Notes: generated from the letters alone by a model not told the origin. A stretch of DNA of 20,499 bases from Branchiostoma floridae (GCF_000003815.2 NC_049981.1:9078959-9099457), one strand, 5' to 3'. Counted from the stretch's first letter, positions 1 to 8,446 are shown. Program-made: numbers and translations.

Positions 1-944
1 AATAAGATTTAGGCCCTTTTCAGCCGTTCTGCGCTTACTACGCGAACTTTGCCATTAAAAATCGAGTTTTGATCAAAGATTTTTCTTTTTGATTCTTAAC
101 ATGTCTACTAAGTGTATTTCACCTAATAAAAGTGTCAGAACGTGAAAAAAAAGTTTTGAAAAAATGCCATTGGTAATGCATTAGACACGATAATTTCGCT
201 CAAAACATAAGATTTAGGCCCTTTTCAGCCCTTCTGCGCTTACTACGAACTTTGCCATTAAAAATCGAGTTTTGATCAAAGATTTTTCTTTTTGATTCTA
301 AACATGTCTACTAAGTGTATTTCACCTGATAAAAGTGTCAGAACCTGAAAAAAAAGTTTTGAAAAAATGCCATTGGTAATGCATTAGACACGATAATTTC
401 GCTCAAAACATAAGATTTAGGCCCTTTTCAGCCCTTCTGCGCTTACTACGAACTTTGCCATTAAAAATCGAGTTTTGATCAAAGATTTTTCTTTTTGATT
501 CTAAACATGTCTACTAAGTGTATTTCACCTAATAAAAGTGTCAGAACCTGAAAAAAAAAGTTTTGAAAAAATGCCATTGGTAATGCATTAGACACGATAA
601 TTTCGCTCAAAACATAAGATTTAGGCCCTTTTCAGCCGTTCTGCGCTTACTACGAACTTTGCCATTAAAATCGAGTTTTGATCAAAGATTTTTCTTTTTG
701 ATTCTAAACATGTCTACTAAGTGTATTTCACCTTATAAAAGTGTCAGAACGTGAAAAAAAAAGTTTTGAAAAAATGCCATTGGTAATGCATTAGACACGA
801 TAATTTCGCTCAAAACATAAGATTTAGGCCCTTTTCAGCCGTTCTGCGCTTACTACGAACTTTGCCACTAAAAATCGAGTTTTGATCAAAGATTTTTCTT
901 TTTGATTCTAAACATGTCTACTAAGTGTATTTCACCTTATAAAA
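1..944. repeat. Satellite A, ~4.6 tandem copies of a 203-205 bp unit
   Basis: The word GATTTAGGCC recurs at 6, 211, 414, 618 and 821, giving periods of 205, 203, 204 and 203 bases. Copies differ by only a few substitutions and changes in A-run length, so the array is young or homogenised. The unit is AT-rich and holds a nested inverted repeat: AAAAATC, then the perfect palindrome TTTGATCAAA, then GATTTTT. The fifth copy is cut short near 944, where a different repeat begins. The left edge of the array lies outside the window. Nothing in it looks coding. Confidence 0.95.
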
Positions 945-972
945 CTCCCCACCAAGAAGTGCAGCATTCAAC
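945..972 (-). repeat. Inverted, rearranged scrap of satellite B at the satellite junction
   Basis: Bases 945-957 are the exact reverse complement of TCTTGGTGGGGAG from satellite B, and 961-972 are the exact reverse complement of the adjacent GTTGAATGCTGC. Their order is swapped relative to a simple inversion. Satellite B resumes in plus orientation immediately to the right. This marks a rearrangement breakpoint between the two arrays. Confidence 0.8.
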
Positions 973-3372
973 AAAAAGTCCCCCTAACTGCGACCAAAAA
1001 TGTGGATTTTTAAAAAGTGTCCGAAATAGGCAAACTATGGTATCTTTGGAAAGCTCTCTTGGTGGGGAGTTGAATACTGCAATCCGTTTTCGGATAGCTC
1101 TTTTTGTTGTGGAGTTATTCCCGTTATTAGCTAAGTCCCCCTAACCGCGACCAAAAATGTGGATTTTTAAAAAGTGTCCGAAATAGGCAAACTATGGTAT
1201 CTTTGGAAAGGTCTCTTGGTGGGGAGTTGAATATTGCAATCCGTTTTCGGATAGCTCTTTTTGTTGTGGAGTTATTCCCGTTCTTAGCTAAGTCCCCCTA
1301 ACCGCGACCCAAATGTGGATTTTTGAAAATTGTCCGAAATAGGCAAACTATGGTATTTTTGAAAAGGTCTCTTTGTGGGGAGTTGAATGCTGCAATCCGC
1401 TTTTGGATAGCTCTTTTTGTTGTCGAGTTATTCCCGTTTAAAGTTAAGCACCGATTACAGTAACCTTAAATGTGGATTTTTGAAAAGTGTCCGAAATAGG
1501 GAAACTATGGTATCTTTCCAAAGGTCTCTTGGTGGGGAGTTGAATGCTGCAATCCGTTTTCGGATAGCTCTTTTTGTTGTCGACTTATTACCCTTTAAAG
1601 TTNNNNNNNNNNNNNNNNNNNNNNNNNNNNNNNNNNNNNNNNNNNNNNNNNNNNNNNNNNNNNNNNNNNNNNNNNNNNNNNNNNNNNNNNNNNNNNNNNN
1701 NNNNNNNNNNNNNNNNNNNNNNNNNNNNNNNNNNNNNNNNNNNNNNNNNNNNNNNNNNNNNNNNNNNNNNNNNNNNNNNNNNNNNNNNNNNNNNNNNNNN
1801 NNNNNNNNNNNNNNNNNNNNNNNNNNNNNNNNNNNNNNNNNNNNNNNNNNNNNNNNNNNNNNNNNNNNNNNNNNNNNNNNNNNNNNNNNNNNNNNNNNNN
1901 NNNNNNNNNNNNNNNNNNNNNNNNNNNNNNNNNNNNNNNNNNNNNNNNNNNNNNNNNNNNNNNNNNNNNNNNNNNNNNNNNNNNNNNNNNNNNNNNNNNN
2001 NNNNNNNNNNNNNNNNNNNNNNNNNNNNNNNNNNNNNNNNNNNNNNNNNNNNNNNNNNNNNNNNNNNNNNNNNNNNNNNNNNNNNNNNNNNNNNNNNNNN
2101 NNNNNNNNNNNNNNNNNNNNNNNNNNNNNNNNNNNNNNNNNNNNNNNNNNNNNNNNNNNNNNNNNNNNNNNNNNNNNNNNNNNNNNNNNNNNNNNNNNNN
2201 NNNNNNNNNNNNNNNNNNNNNNNNNNNNNNNNNNNNNNNNNNNNNNNNNNNNNNNNNNNNNNNNNNNNNNNNNNNNNNNNNNNNNNNNNNNNNNNNNNNN
2301 NNNNNNNNNNNNNNNNNNNNNNNNNNNNNNNNNNNNNNNNNNNNNNNNNNNNNNNNNNNNNNNNNNNNNNNNNNNNNNNNNNNNNNNNNNNNNNNNNNNN
2401 NNNNNNNNNNNNNNNNNNNNNNNNNNNNNNNNNNNNNNNNNNNNNNNNNNNNNNNNNNNNNNNNNNNNNNNNNNNNNNNNNNNNNNNNNNNNNNNNNNNN
2501 NNNNNNNNNNNNNNNNNNNNNNNNNNNNNNNNNNNNNNNNNNNNNNNNNNNNNNNNNNNNNNNNNNNNNNNNNNNNNNNNNNNNNNNNNNNNNNTAGGCA
2601 AACTATGGTTTCTTTTGGAAGGTCTCTTGGTGGGGAGTTGAATGCTGCAATCCGCTTTCGGATAGCTCTTTTTGTTGTCGAGTTATTCCCGTTTAAAGTT
2701 AAGCACCGATTACAGTAACCTTAAATGTGGATTTTTGAAAAGTGTCCGAAATAGGCAAACTATGGTATCTTTCCAAAGGTCTCTTGGTGGGGAGTTGAAT
2801 GCTGCAATCCGTTTTCGGATAGCTCTTTTTGTTGTCGACTTATTACCCTTTAAAGTTAAGCACTGATAACAGTAACACAAAATGTGGATTTTTGAAAAGA
2901 GTCCGAAATAGGCAAACTATGGTATGTTTGGAAAGCTCTCTTGGTGGGGAGTTGAATGCTGCAATCCGTTTTCGGATAGCTCTTTTTCTTGTCCAGTTAT
3001 TCCCGTTATTGCTAAGTCCTAACCGCGACCAAAAATGTGGATTTTTAAAAAGTGTCCGAATTAGGCAAACTATGGTATCTTTGAAAAGGTCTCTTGGTGG
3101 GGAGTTGAATGCTGCAATCTGCTTTCGGATGGCTCTTTTTGTTATCGAGTTATTCCCGTTTAAAGTTAAGCACCGATTACAGTAACCTAAAATATGGATT
3201 TTTGAAAAGTGTCCGAAATAGGCAAACTATGGTATCTTTGAAAAGGTCTCTTGGTGGGGAGTTGAATGCTGCAATCCGTTTTCGGATAGCTCTTTTTGTT
3301 GTCGAGTTATTCCCGTTATTAGCTAAGTCCCCCTAACCGCGACCAAAAATGTGGATTTTTAAAAAGTGTCCA
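973..3372. repeat. Satellite B, ~157 bp tandem repeat (interrupted by the N run)
   Basis: The anchor TGTGGATTTT (with small variants) occurs at 1001, 1158, 1314, 1471, then after the N run at 2726, 2883, 3036, 3193 and 3350. Spacing is 157, 156, 157, then 157, 153, 157, 157. Because 157 is not a multiple of three, the apparent open frames across the array switch frame at each unit, so they are not a gene. Two linker types alternate between otherwise similar cores: one with GCTAAGTCCCCCTAACCGCG and one with AAGTTAAGCACCGATTACAG. The array ends abruptly near 3372. Confidence 0.95.
1603..2594. other. Assembly gap (992 N)
   Basis: An unbroken run of N lies inside satellite B. The 222 bases before it (1381-1602) match 2636-2857 after it with only about two differences, so the two contig ends may overlap. 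The distance between corresponding anchors (1471 to 2726) is 1255 bases, almost exactly eight repeat units. Confidence 0.97.
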
Positions 3373-3810
3373 TAAAGTTTGGAAAAAAAAGAAACATGCA
3401 TAAATTTTAAAATAGCAAAAGTTCTGAGCTCTATGGAGTCACTTCCTGAAGGGCCTGGTCAGTAGAGGGCTGGTTAAAGTCGACATCGGTTAGACTAACA
3501 TAACGGGGATAAAAACAGAACTAGTAACATAAGTAGACTATAGGAAAAGAAATCTAGAATAAATGTAAATTACAATAATCATGAGAGATCAATAAAAGGT
3601 GTCTTTCTAATTACTGCCATTAGATTTCAAAACACATCTGGTCTGTAATAATCAAATATCCCTATTCTATAAGAGAGGTGCAATATTTCTATAAAATTGT
3701 CTCCAATTATGAGTATTCAGAGTATTAAGCAAAATCTCAGATCTAAACAAAAATGTAATCTGTAAGTTCTGTGGGTCCTGATGCTACATAGTAACGTTGA
3801 AAAGCATATA
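3373..3810. other. Gene-free AT-rich stretch
   Basis: AT-rich sequence follows the satellite. I see no open frame, splice-flanked exon, RNA gene or repeat that I can support. Confidence 0.6.
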
Positions 3811-3942
3811 GGGGGGACATTAGTACCAACTTTTTGAAATACGCATTCTAAAATATGGAGATGATCTATCTAAACACAGAAATCACAAAATTTAGGCAAT
3901 TGTAAAACTCTAACCCCCCTGTACATACCCCCTGAAGTTTGG
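3811..3942 (+). repeat. Left arm of the inverted repeat pair
   Basis: Reads outward-in as GGGGGGACATTAG, then GAAATACGCA, then AATATGGAGA, then CCCCCCTGTACATACCCCCT. Its partner is the reverse complement of 6258-6400. The two arms are diverged in the middle but nearly identical in the inner 30 bases. Confidence 0.8.
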
Positions 3943-4449
3943 ATACCCCCTTCGCCATGTACTTGTGTGACTTTGCTAAGGTCTGCAAGCACTGACAACA
4001 TAACTTCAGTTCTTTTTGCACATTTTGTGTGATTAAATGATACATTACACTCCAAGATACCATTCTATCAGGTTTTGGCTTAATATTCTTGGTTGCCATG
4101 GCAACAGGGCAACAAGTCTTGGGGCGAATTTCCATTATTTGGCCTAAAACAAGGAGGTCACGGTAGGGTAGTAATTTGACAAGTGCTGAGAATAATGAAG
4201 AGTACCCAAATCAACTACAAAGTGTCTTTAGCTTCACAAGAATAGTGGTAAAATTTTCAGAAACTCAATGCTAAGGAATTGGGCAACTTCAAAAAGAAAC
4301 ATGTACATTGTTTCAAGGTTACAAAATCACAGTTTTTTGCCAAGCTGAAAAACTAGTGTTTTTGTATATGTGTCGTGAAGTATGGACAGAAAAGCAACTG
4401 TTGACTGATTCCTAAGCTCTCTCCTTGTACATGTACATACTATATCCAA

Positions 4450-4867
4450 GGCTCGAAATACTTTTTCTGCATTTTCATCAGTGTAGGTAACATTGAAAAT
4501 AGCCTGCACCAGACAAATTTTACCTGCACCACTCTGAATTTAAGAAGTATAGATCATACTAAAATTGTTCAGGAACCATTGTTTTTTTCTTTTCTACAGA
4601 ATATTGCTTAAATAGTTGGTAGTGGTAACATTCAACGCAACTAATAACAATTCTGGTACACCTACATCATATGACGTTTATGTCTAAAACCTAGTATTTG
4701 GGATCAGTGCAGGTAGACATAAAAAATACCTGCACAGCTCCAATTTTATCTGCACTAACCTGTATATACCCAGTACATGGACCAGTGCAGGTTAGGTGCA
4801 GGTAGACACCAGAAATACCTGCACAGCTGCAATTTTACCTGCATAAGCAAGTGTTATTTCGAGCCCC
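4450..4867. mobile_element. Small nested element with GGCTCGAAATA ends and an internal 89 bp duplication
   Basis: GGCTCGAAATA near 4450 is mirrored by TATTTCGAGCC near 4857-4867, giving 11 bp inverted ends on a ~415 bp segment. The interior repeats GTGCAGGTAGACA...TACCTGCACAGCT twice, from about 4705 and 4794 (offset 89). A third related end, GCTCGAAATACCCAC, lies at 5437. This is consistent with a MITE-like family nested in the larger element. Confidence 0.5.
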
Positions 4868-5074
4868 AAGATGCCTGCGACACTGAATTTCAACAATGTT
4901 TTATTGGTACATCTATTTACAACAGAATCAAAAGAACCATTTACACTCATTGCAGATGGTGTCAATGGTGTAACATTGTTCAAGTACAATTTTAGGTTGA
5001 CCACAGATGGGTTTTCTGTGGTTATCGGTAGTGACAGTGCTGTGTACTTCAGTTGGGCTAGCTTTTACACTTAC

Positions 5075-5259
5075 ATATCAACTTCTGCTGCTGATGTAAA
5101 AGATCCATCTTTGATTTTCAGGGTTTGTAAGTCTTTTTCTCTCTTCCAATCAATAGCAATATTTGCAATCTCTTTCTCATTGAGTCCTTGCTTCTTAAGC
5201 TCCTCTTCATTTCCCAAGCTATCAGAATCTCTGGTATCATGCCTCCTTTCCTGACTTCT
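5075..5259 (-). CDS. Candidate internal exon, unknown protein
   Basis: On the minus strand an open stretch of about 61 codons ends in a strong donor (GATAT|GTAAGT, junction at 5075) and begins after an AG at about 5260. The peptide is charged and protein-like, containing EEELKKQGLNEKEIANIAI, then DWKREKDLQTLKIKDG. It looks helical at first, with a K/D/E-rich second half. Just upstream, an overlapping different frame encodes a basic stretch with KKRRKPGSFRQYSRE (5360-5255), so a frameshift or an alternative acceptor is possible. I do not recognise the family. It lies inside the inverted-repeat-bounded segment and on the same strand as the next candidate exon. Confidence 0.35.
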
Positions 5260-5436
5260 CTACTGTACTGTCTAAACGATCCAGGTTTTCTTCTCTTTTT
5301 CAGTACCCTTGTAACTTCAGATTGGTGGCTACCATTTGAACAATGGCACTATATACTTTTTATTTCCTAGTCTGTTGAAACCTCTCCTTAGAGATAAACC
5401 CGAAGGCTGCATCCTATACCTGCAGCATTTTACAGT

Positions 5437-5560
5437 GCTCGAAATACCCACTTGCACACTTGAAAATGCATTTTGGTTGGCGCAACGTAAGTCGTAATTT
5501 TAAATCCAGGTAGCGCAGTGCGCAACCTGAATTTTTTTTCAGTTGGAACATAACTTCCAT
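5437..5560 (+). repeat. Related repeat end (GCTCGAAATACCCAC...)
   Basis: Starts with GCTCGAAATAC like the element at 4450-4867, then continues into a CA-rich, GCGCAACC-containing sequence and an A/T run. It is probably a partial copy of a related small element. No second end was found nearby. Confidence 0.4.
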
Positions 5561-5628
5561 GCATAAGTATTTATTTCTTGATAGGATAAAACATAAGTTA
5601 CATGTAACTACGGGTATGCCTAATATGG

Positions 5629-5930
5629 GTGGTGTGGTACAGAAAATTCAGGTTCATGCAGGTCCGGTTCAGGTCCAGAGGTCCGGACCTGAACCTGATT
5701 CAGTATGTGAAAACTTGTGGTGATACTCAAAACAATGGTCCATTTCGCTACAAAGAAGTCTATTTTGCGAAGTATTTGAGTACCACTGGCGTTTTAAAAT
5801 CCTACAAGGCTAACATGTCCAACATCCTGTCCACCAAATTCTTTTCAGGTCCGTTTTTTCCGGACCGGCACCGGTGCAATACAAAAAACCTGTTTTGTAC
5901 CGGTACACCGTACTGATACACCCCCCCTAG
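5629..5930. repeat. Fold-back-like repeat with an 11 bp hairpin
   Basis: GGTTCAGGTCC (5666-5676) pairs with GGACCTGAACC (5685-5695) around an 8-base loop. The right part is rich in CCGG and TACCGG motifs and ends in a C run near 5930. The open frame across it reads through these palindromes and is not convincing. Likely a small non-autonomous element. Confidence 0.45.
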
Positions 5931-6030
5931 TTACAGTACATGATATAAAATTTGTAGAGCAATCACAAAGAAGAGAATCTAAGTCATAGAATTCTATGTA
6001 ACCACAGGTTTTGCCCATTCTATGATATAC

Positions 6031-6168
6031 CTGTAGCCCATTTCGTCCAATTTTGAGTTTGGATCATCCCATTTTGCCATGGGGGTGACTTGGAACAGTC
6101 CATACTTGCATGGGAAATACATTTTGAGGTTCAGATATCCACAATGATCTCTCCTGAAGTCAAATATT
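6031..6168 (-). CDS. Candidate internal exon with a CAP-Gly-like signature
   Basis: A 138-base minus-strand open stretch is bounded by a good acceptor (CATCCTTGGCAG|AATATT at 6168) and a donor (GGCTACAG|GTATAT at 6031), in symmetric phase. Its peptide includes a tyrosine-phenylalanine, a cysteine and then KYGLF (CGYLNLKMYFPCKYGLF). In CAP-Gly domains the C-terminal half ends in a G-x-RYF-x-C-x-PKYGLF pattern, so this may be a divergent or partial CAP-Gly module. The glycine-rich groove motif GKNDG is not visible. The rest (MAKWDDPNSKLDEMGYR) is unassigned. It lies inside the putative transposon, just inside its right arm. The family call rests on a short motif only. Confidence 0.3.
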
Positions 6169-6257
6169 CTGCCAAGGATGCCAAAGTACAATTTCCAAGG
6201 CATTAAGCATGTTTGGTAGTATATCGTTATACTAGTTCAGCACATTGTCAACTTAAA

Positions 6258-6400
6258 AACTTCAGGGGGCATGTACAGGGGGGTTAGCAATCAATGATTT
6301 TCAAAATTTTTACATTTTCATATTCAGATGGACCGTCTCCATATTTCTAGCTGCGTATTTCATCAAAAACTGCATTTTTGCAAAATAGTGTCCCCCCCCC
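6258..6400 (-). repeat. Right arm of the inverted repeat pair
   Basis: Reverse complement starts with nine G then GACACTA and runs inward to CCCCCCTGTACATGCCCCCT. It ends 19 bases from the stop codon of the kelch relic at 6420, so the insertion lies directly beside that gene's 3' end. Confidence 0.8.
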
Positions 6401-6419
6401 TAATTAGATGCGATGTGTT

Positions 6420-7312
6420 TTATGCCCTCCTAAGATACGGTAGGTATACACGAGCCACAGGGCACTGGCAGGAAGGCACACAATATTCCTCATTAGGTAT
6501 GGAGGCTTTTAAGTCTCTCCAAGCATCAGCAGACCTGTCATACACACAGACAAGATAGTCATTGGATGAAGCAGTATCATAGGTCACCCATACATGCAGT
6601 TGGTTCCCCAGTACAAAAAGATAGGGCATTTTAACCTTAACATCGAGGTTTGACCAGCCTTGCAGTTTCTGCCATGCCAGCGGTCTGACTCTGTGTCGTA
6701 CACCATAGTCTGAGTGAAGTCACCATCTGTGCAGAAAATCTCTGTTCCCATGGCAACAGCGGTCCAGACTGTAGGTATAAGTTCTGGTGGAGTTCGCTCA
6801 CACCAAGAGTCCTGACTCGGGTCGTAGCGATGCATTTCTGAGTTCATGATGAAATAGATGTGTCGGCCGCAGAGCAACGGAACGCTGAAATTCCACTCTG
6901 CAATTTGCAGCTGCGAGCAGTCCTGCCACTGGTCTGTGTGTCGGTTGTACTTTCTTATATGCACTGATCCACTCATTTCAACGCCAAGGTTGTAAAAAAA
7001 AATGATCTACTTCAACAAGGAGCTTTTGGAAACGAATCTCTCCTGGTTGCACCGAAGTTGATGCTGTTGACATACCCGACCCGCATGTTTCCACACATTC
7101 TCCGCATGGTTGTACTTGAACATGGACAAGTCTTTGTAGCTATCATTTAATTCACTACTCAGTAAGAAGATATCGCTATCACTGCTGACTGTCATGGCCC
7201 AGGCCTCAGCAAAGTTAGTATCATCATAGCTGCAGCTGATGTACTTCCCTTCCTGGGGGTTCATGAAGAGAATCTCATCGATTATGGAGAGGATTAAAAA
7301 GAAAACGTCACA
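6420..7312 (-). pseudogene. Broken kelch-repeat gene (BTB-kelch type), C-terminal propeller only
   Basis: On the minus strand, five kelch blades can be read by their Y-x6-W signature: YNHAENVW, YNRHTDQW, YDPSQDSW, YDTESDRW and YDRSADAW. Kelch blades form a beta-propeller that in KLHL/KBTBD proteins recruits substrates to Cullin-3 ubiquitin ligases. The divergent blades lacking clear double glycines are more like KBTBD types. No BTB or BACK domain is visible upstream (7312-7540), so the N-terminal half is missing or on distant exons.

The frame is broken three times. There is a 5 bp tandem duplication at 7074-7083 (ACCCG twice on plus), a nine-T run at 6994-7002 that would fit with eight, and a 5 bp tandem duplication at 6670-6679 (TGCCA twice on plus). 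The first two together add six bases and restore frame. In the unshifted frame a TAG lies at 7007-7009. The stop is at 6420. I read it as a pseudogene; sequencing error is the alternative. Confidence 0.8.
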
Positions 7313-7504
7313 AACGGTCAATAAAACTGGACTGCAAATTATTCTCTTCGGGCACACACTGATGTTGTCTATCAAATTACATCTTATCACTCGTGAGAAA
7401 TGGGCTTAAGTAATTGATACCAAAAAAAATGTGTATTGCATGACCTTCAAATGTGCAAGAATTCTTCCCAACCTAGCAAGTCTAATGAAGAAAATATGAA
7501 AAAG

Positions 7505-7510
7505 TATATA
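7505..7510 (+). promoter_or_regulatory. Possible TATA box upstream of the zinc-finger gene
   Basis: TATATA lies about 95 bases before the preferred ATG at 7603, so a start about 30 bases downstream would give a 5' leader of about 65 bases. This is a weak motif in an AT-rich flank. Confidence 0.3.
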
Positions 7511-7602
7511 CTGACTCTACTCTAAACAGCAGCATCATTTCCGTGAACATCCCATGCACATCAATATCTTATCATTTTCCTTCTGCCCACCGGACAAAAA
7601 GC

Positions 7603-8232
7603 ATGCCTCACGTCTGCGACATTTGTGATCGGGAATTTGATCGTGCGTTCAACCTCGAGCGTCATATGGAAAGAAAACACCAAGACAAGTCAGGTGTTGC
7701 CTCGGGAGAAGTCGTCGTTGATGCCGAGACGGGCTCTTACCGGGAACGCGATGTTTTTGACGACTCCGACGTGTCATCTGAACACGACACGGACACGGTT
7801 GGTTCCGAAGATTCGATGGCGTCACAAGATGAAGAAAGCTTTTCAGACGCCAAATCTGTGCTGGGCTCCAAGCAGGGAGACTCCCCATCAGAAACCGACA
7901 GCGCTCAAAGTGGTTGCGAGAGTGATACAGGGACAGATGTGTCCTCCGGGACGGTATCATCTGATGAAAGTGAACGTACCGGCTACGACAGCGGCTACCA
8001 CAGCGGTGAAGAGGAGGAGTGGACACTCTATCGAGACTGGTCCATCGCACTACCTCACCAGCCAGGCGATGTTCCTCAAAGTGTCATCAAACAGACGAAG
8101 CGTGCTGGCAAAAAGTTTTATCTAATAGAGTTCGCTGCGTTGCCTCGTTACAGTAATGAGATCGAATATGGCAAGAAGTGGGTCTCAGAACAGACACTGA
8201 TGAAAAAATATGGTTACCTCGTCCTGAAGTAA
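7603..8232 (+). CDS. Single-exon protein with one C2H2 zinc finger and an acidic serine-rich region
   Basis: An intact 209-residue frame starting at the ATG in AGCATGCC. An upstream in-frame extension to 7543 starts only at GTG, so it was not chosen. Residues 3-26 form one C2H2 finger: C5-x2-C8-x12-H21-x4-H26, with the conserved F and L positions (EFDRAFNLERH). Such fingers bind DNA, RNA or protein; a lone finger seldom suffices for specific DNA binding.

Residues ~35-138 are very rich in S, D, E, T and G, with many SxxE/D sites of CK2 type, and are probably disordered. Residues ~139-209 are ordered-looking and basic/aromatic (RAGKKFYLIEFAALPRYSNE, then KKWVSEQTLMKKYGYLVLK). I do not recognise this C-terminal module. 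Codon use is more GC-rich than the flanks, consistent with real coding. It could be a host gene, or a cargo gene of a mobile element or old virus-like insertion; no neighbour decides this. It diverges head to head from the kelch relic. Confidence 0.8.
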   Translation: MPHVCDICDREFDRAFNLERHMERKHQDKSGVASGEVVVDAETGSYRERDVFDDSDVSSEHDTDTVGSEDSMASQDEESFSDAKSVLGSKQGDSPSETDSAQSGCESDTGTDVSSGTVSSDESERTGYDSGYHSGEEEEWTLYRDWSIALPHQPGDVPQSVIKQTKRAGKKFYLIEFAALPRYSNEIEYGKKWVSEQTLMKKYGYLVLK

Positions 8233-8446
8233 TGTGAGGTCACCATATCGTTTGCAGTACATTACTTTTCTTTCCTGATGTGATACCATGTTTCACATAT
8301 AGGACGAAATATACGTTGATTATGAATTCCTTGATATATTTTTTATACACGTCAAGTGATAGGATCACCGTACACTACTGTCTTTTGTGTTGTTGTGTTG
8401 ATATATCCTACATAACAGGCACGTACATGGCAAATACGTATGCGTT
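8233..8446. other. 3' flank of the zinc-finger gene, no clear signal
   Basis: AT-rich sequence with no AATAAA close to the stop. The first good AATAAA on this strand lies inside the repeat near 8764. Confidence 0.4.

Larger units (their letters stand above)
3811..6400. mobile_element. Putative DNA transposon with long terminal inverted repeats, TA flanks
   Basis: The left end (3811-3942) and the right end (6258-6400, reverse complement) are clearly homologous. Both start with a G run then GACA, share GAAATACGCA, share an AATATGGAGA block, and share a 30-base inner block containing CCCCCCTGTACAT and CCCCCTGAAGTTT with one mismatch. The right copy has a ~10-base insertion near its tip. TA lies directly outside both tips (3809-3810 and 6401-6402), as expected of a TA target duplication. 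Inside lie smaller nested repeats and two candidate minus-strand exons. I see no recognisable transposase. Two independent inverted insertions of a small element would look the same. I cannot name the superfamily. Confidence 0.5.

Noticed and set aside
902-3336. Several open frames across the satellite with peptides like KCGFLKSVRNRQTMVS
   Set aside because: The repeat period is 157 (not divisible by three), so frames change at every unit; some frames also run through N.
1-3372. CRISPR-like array
   Set aside because: Whole units repeat with no unique spacers, and the DNA is eukaryotic.
3866-4135. Minus-strand open frame with CCQCLQTLAKS
   Set aside because: It runs into the inverted-repeat arm and shows no convincing splice borders; the part beyond the arm is weakly protein-like but not enough to call.
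4327-4509. Minus-strand 60-codon frame
   Set aside because: It crosses the GGCTCGAAATA element end, so part of it is repeat sequence.
4871-5254. Plus-strand 127-codon frame
   Set aside because: It is the shadow of the better minus-strand candidate exon; its own composition (serine/phenylalanine/leucine) reflects the complement.
7649-8125. Long frames on both strands opposite or overlapping the zinc-finger gene
   Set aside because: They are shadows of the real frame, which has a complete C2H2 motif.
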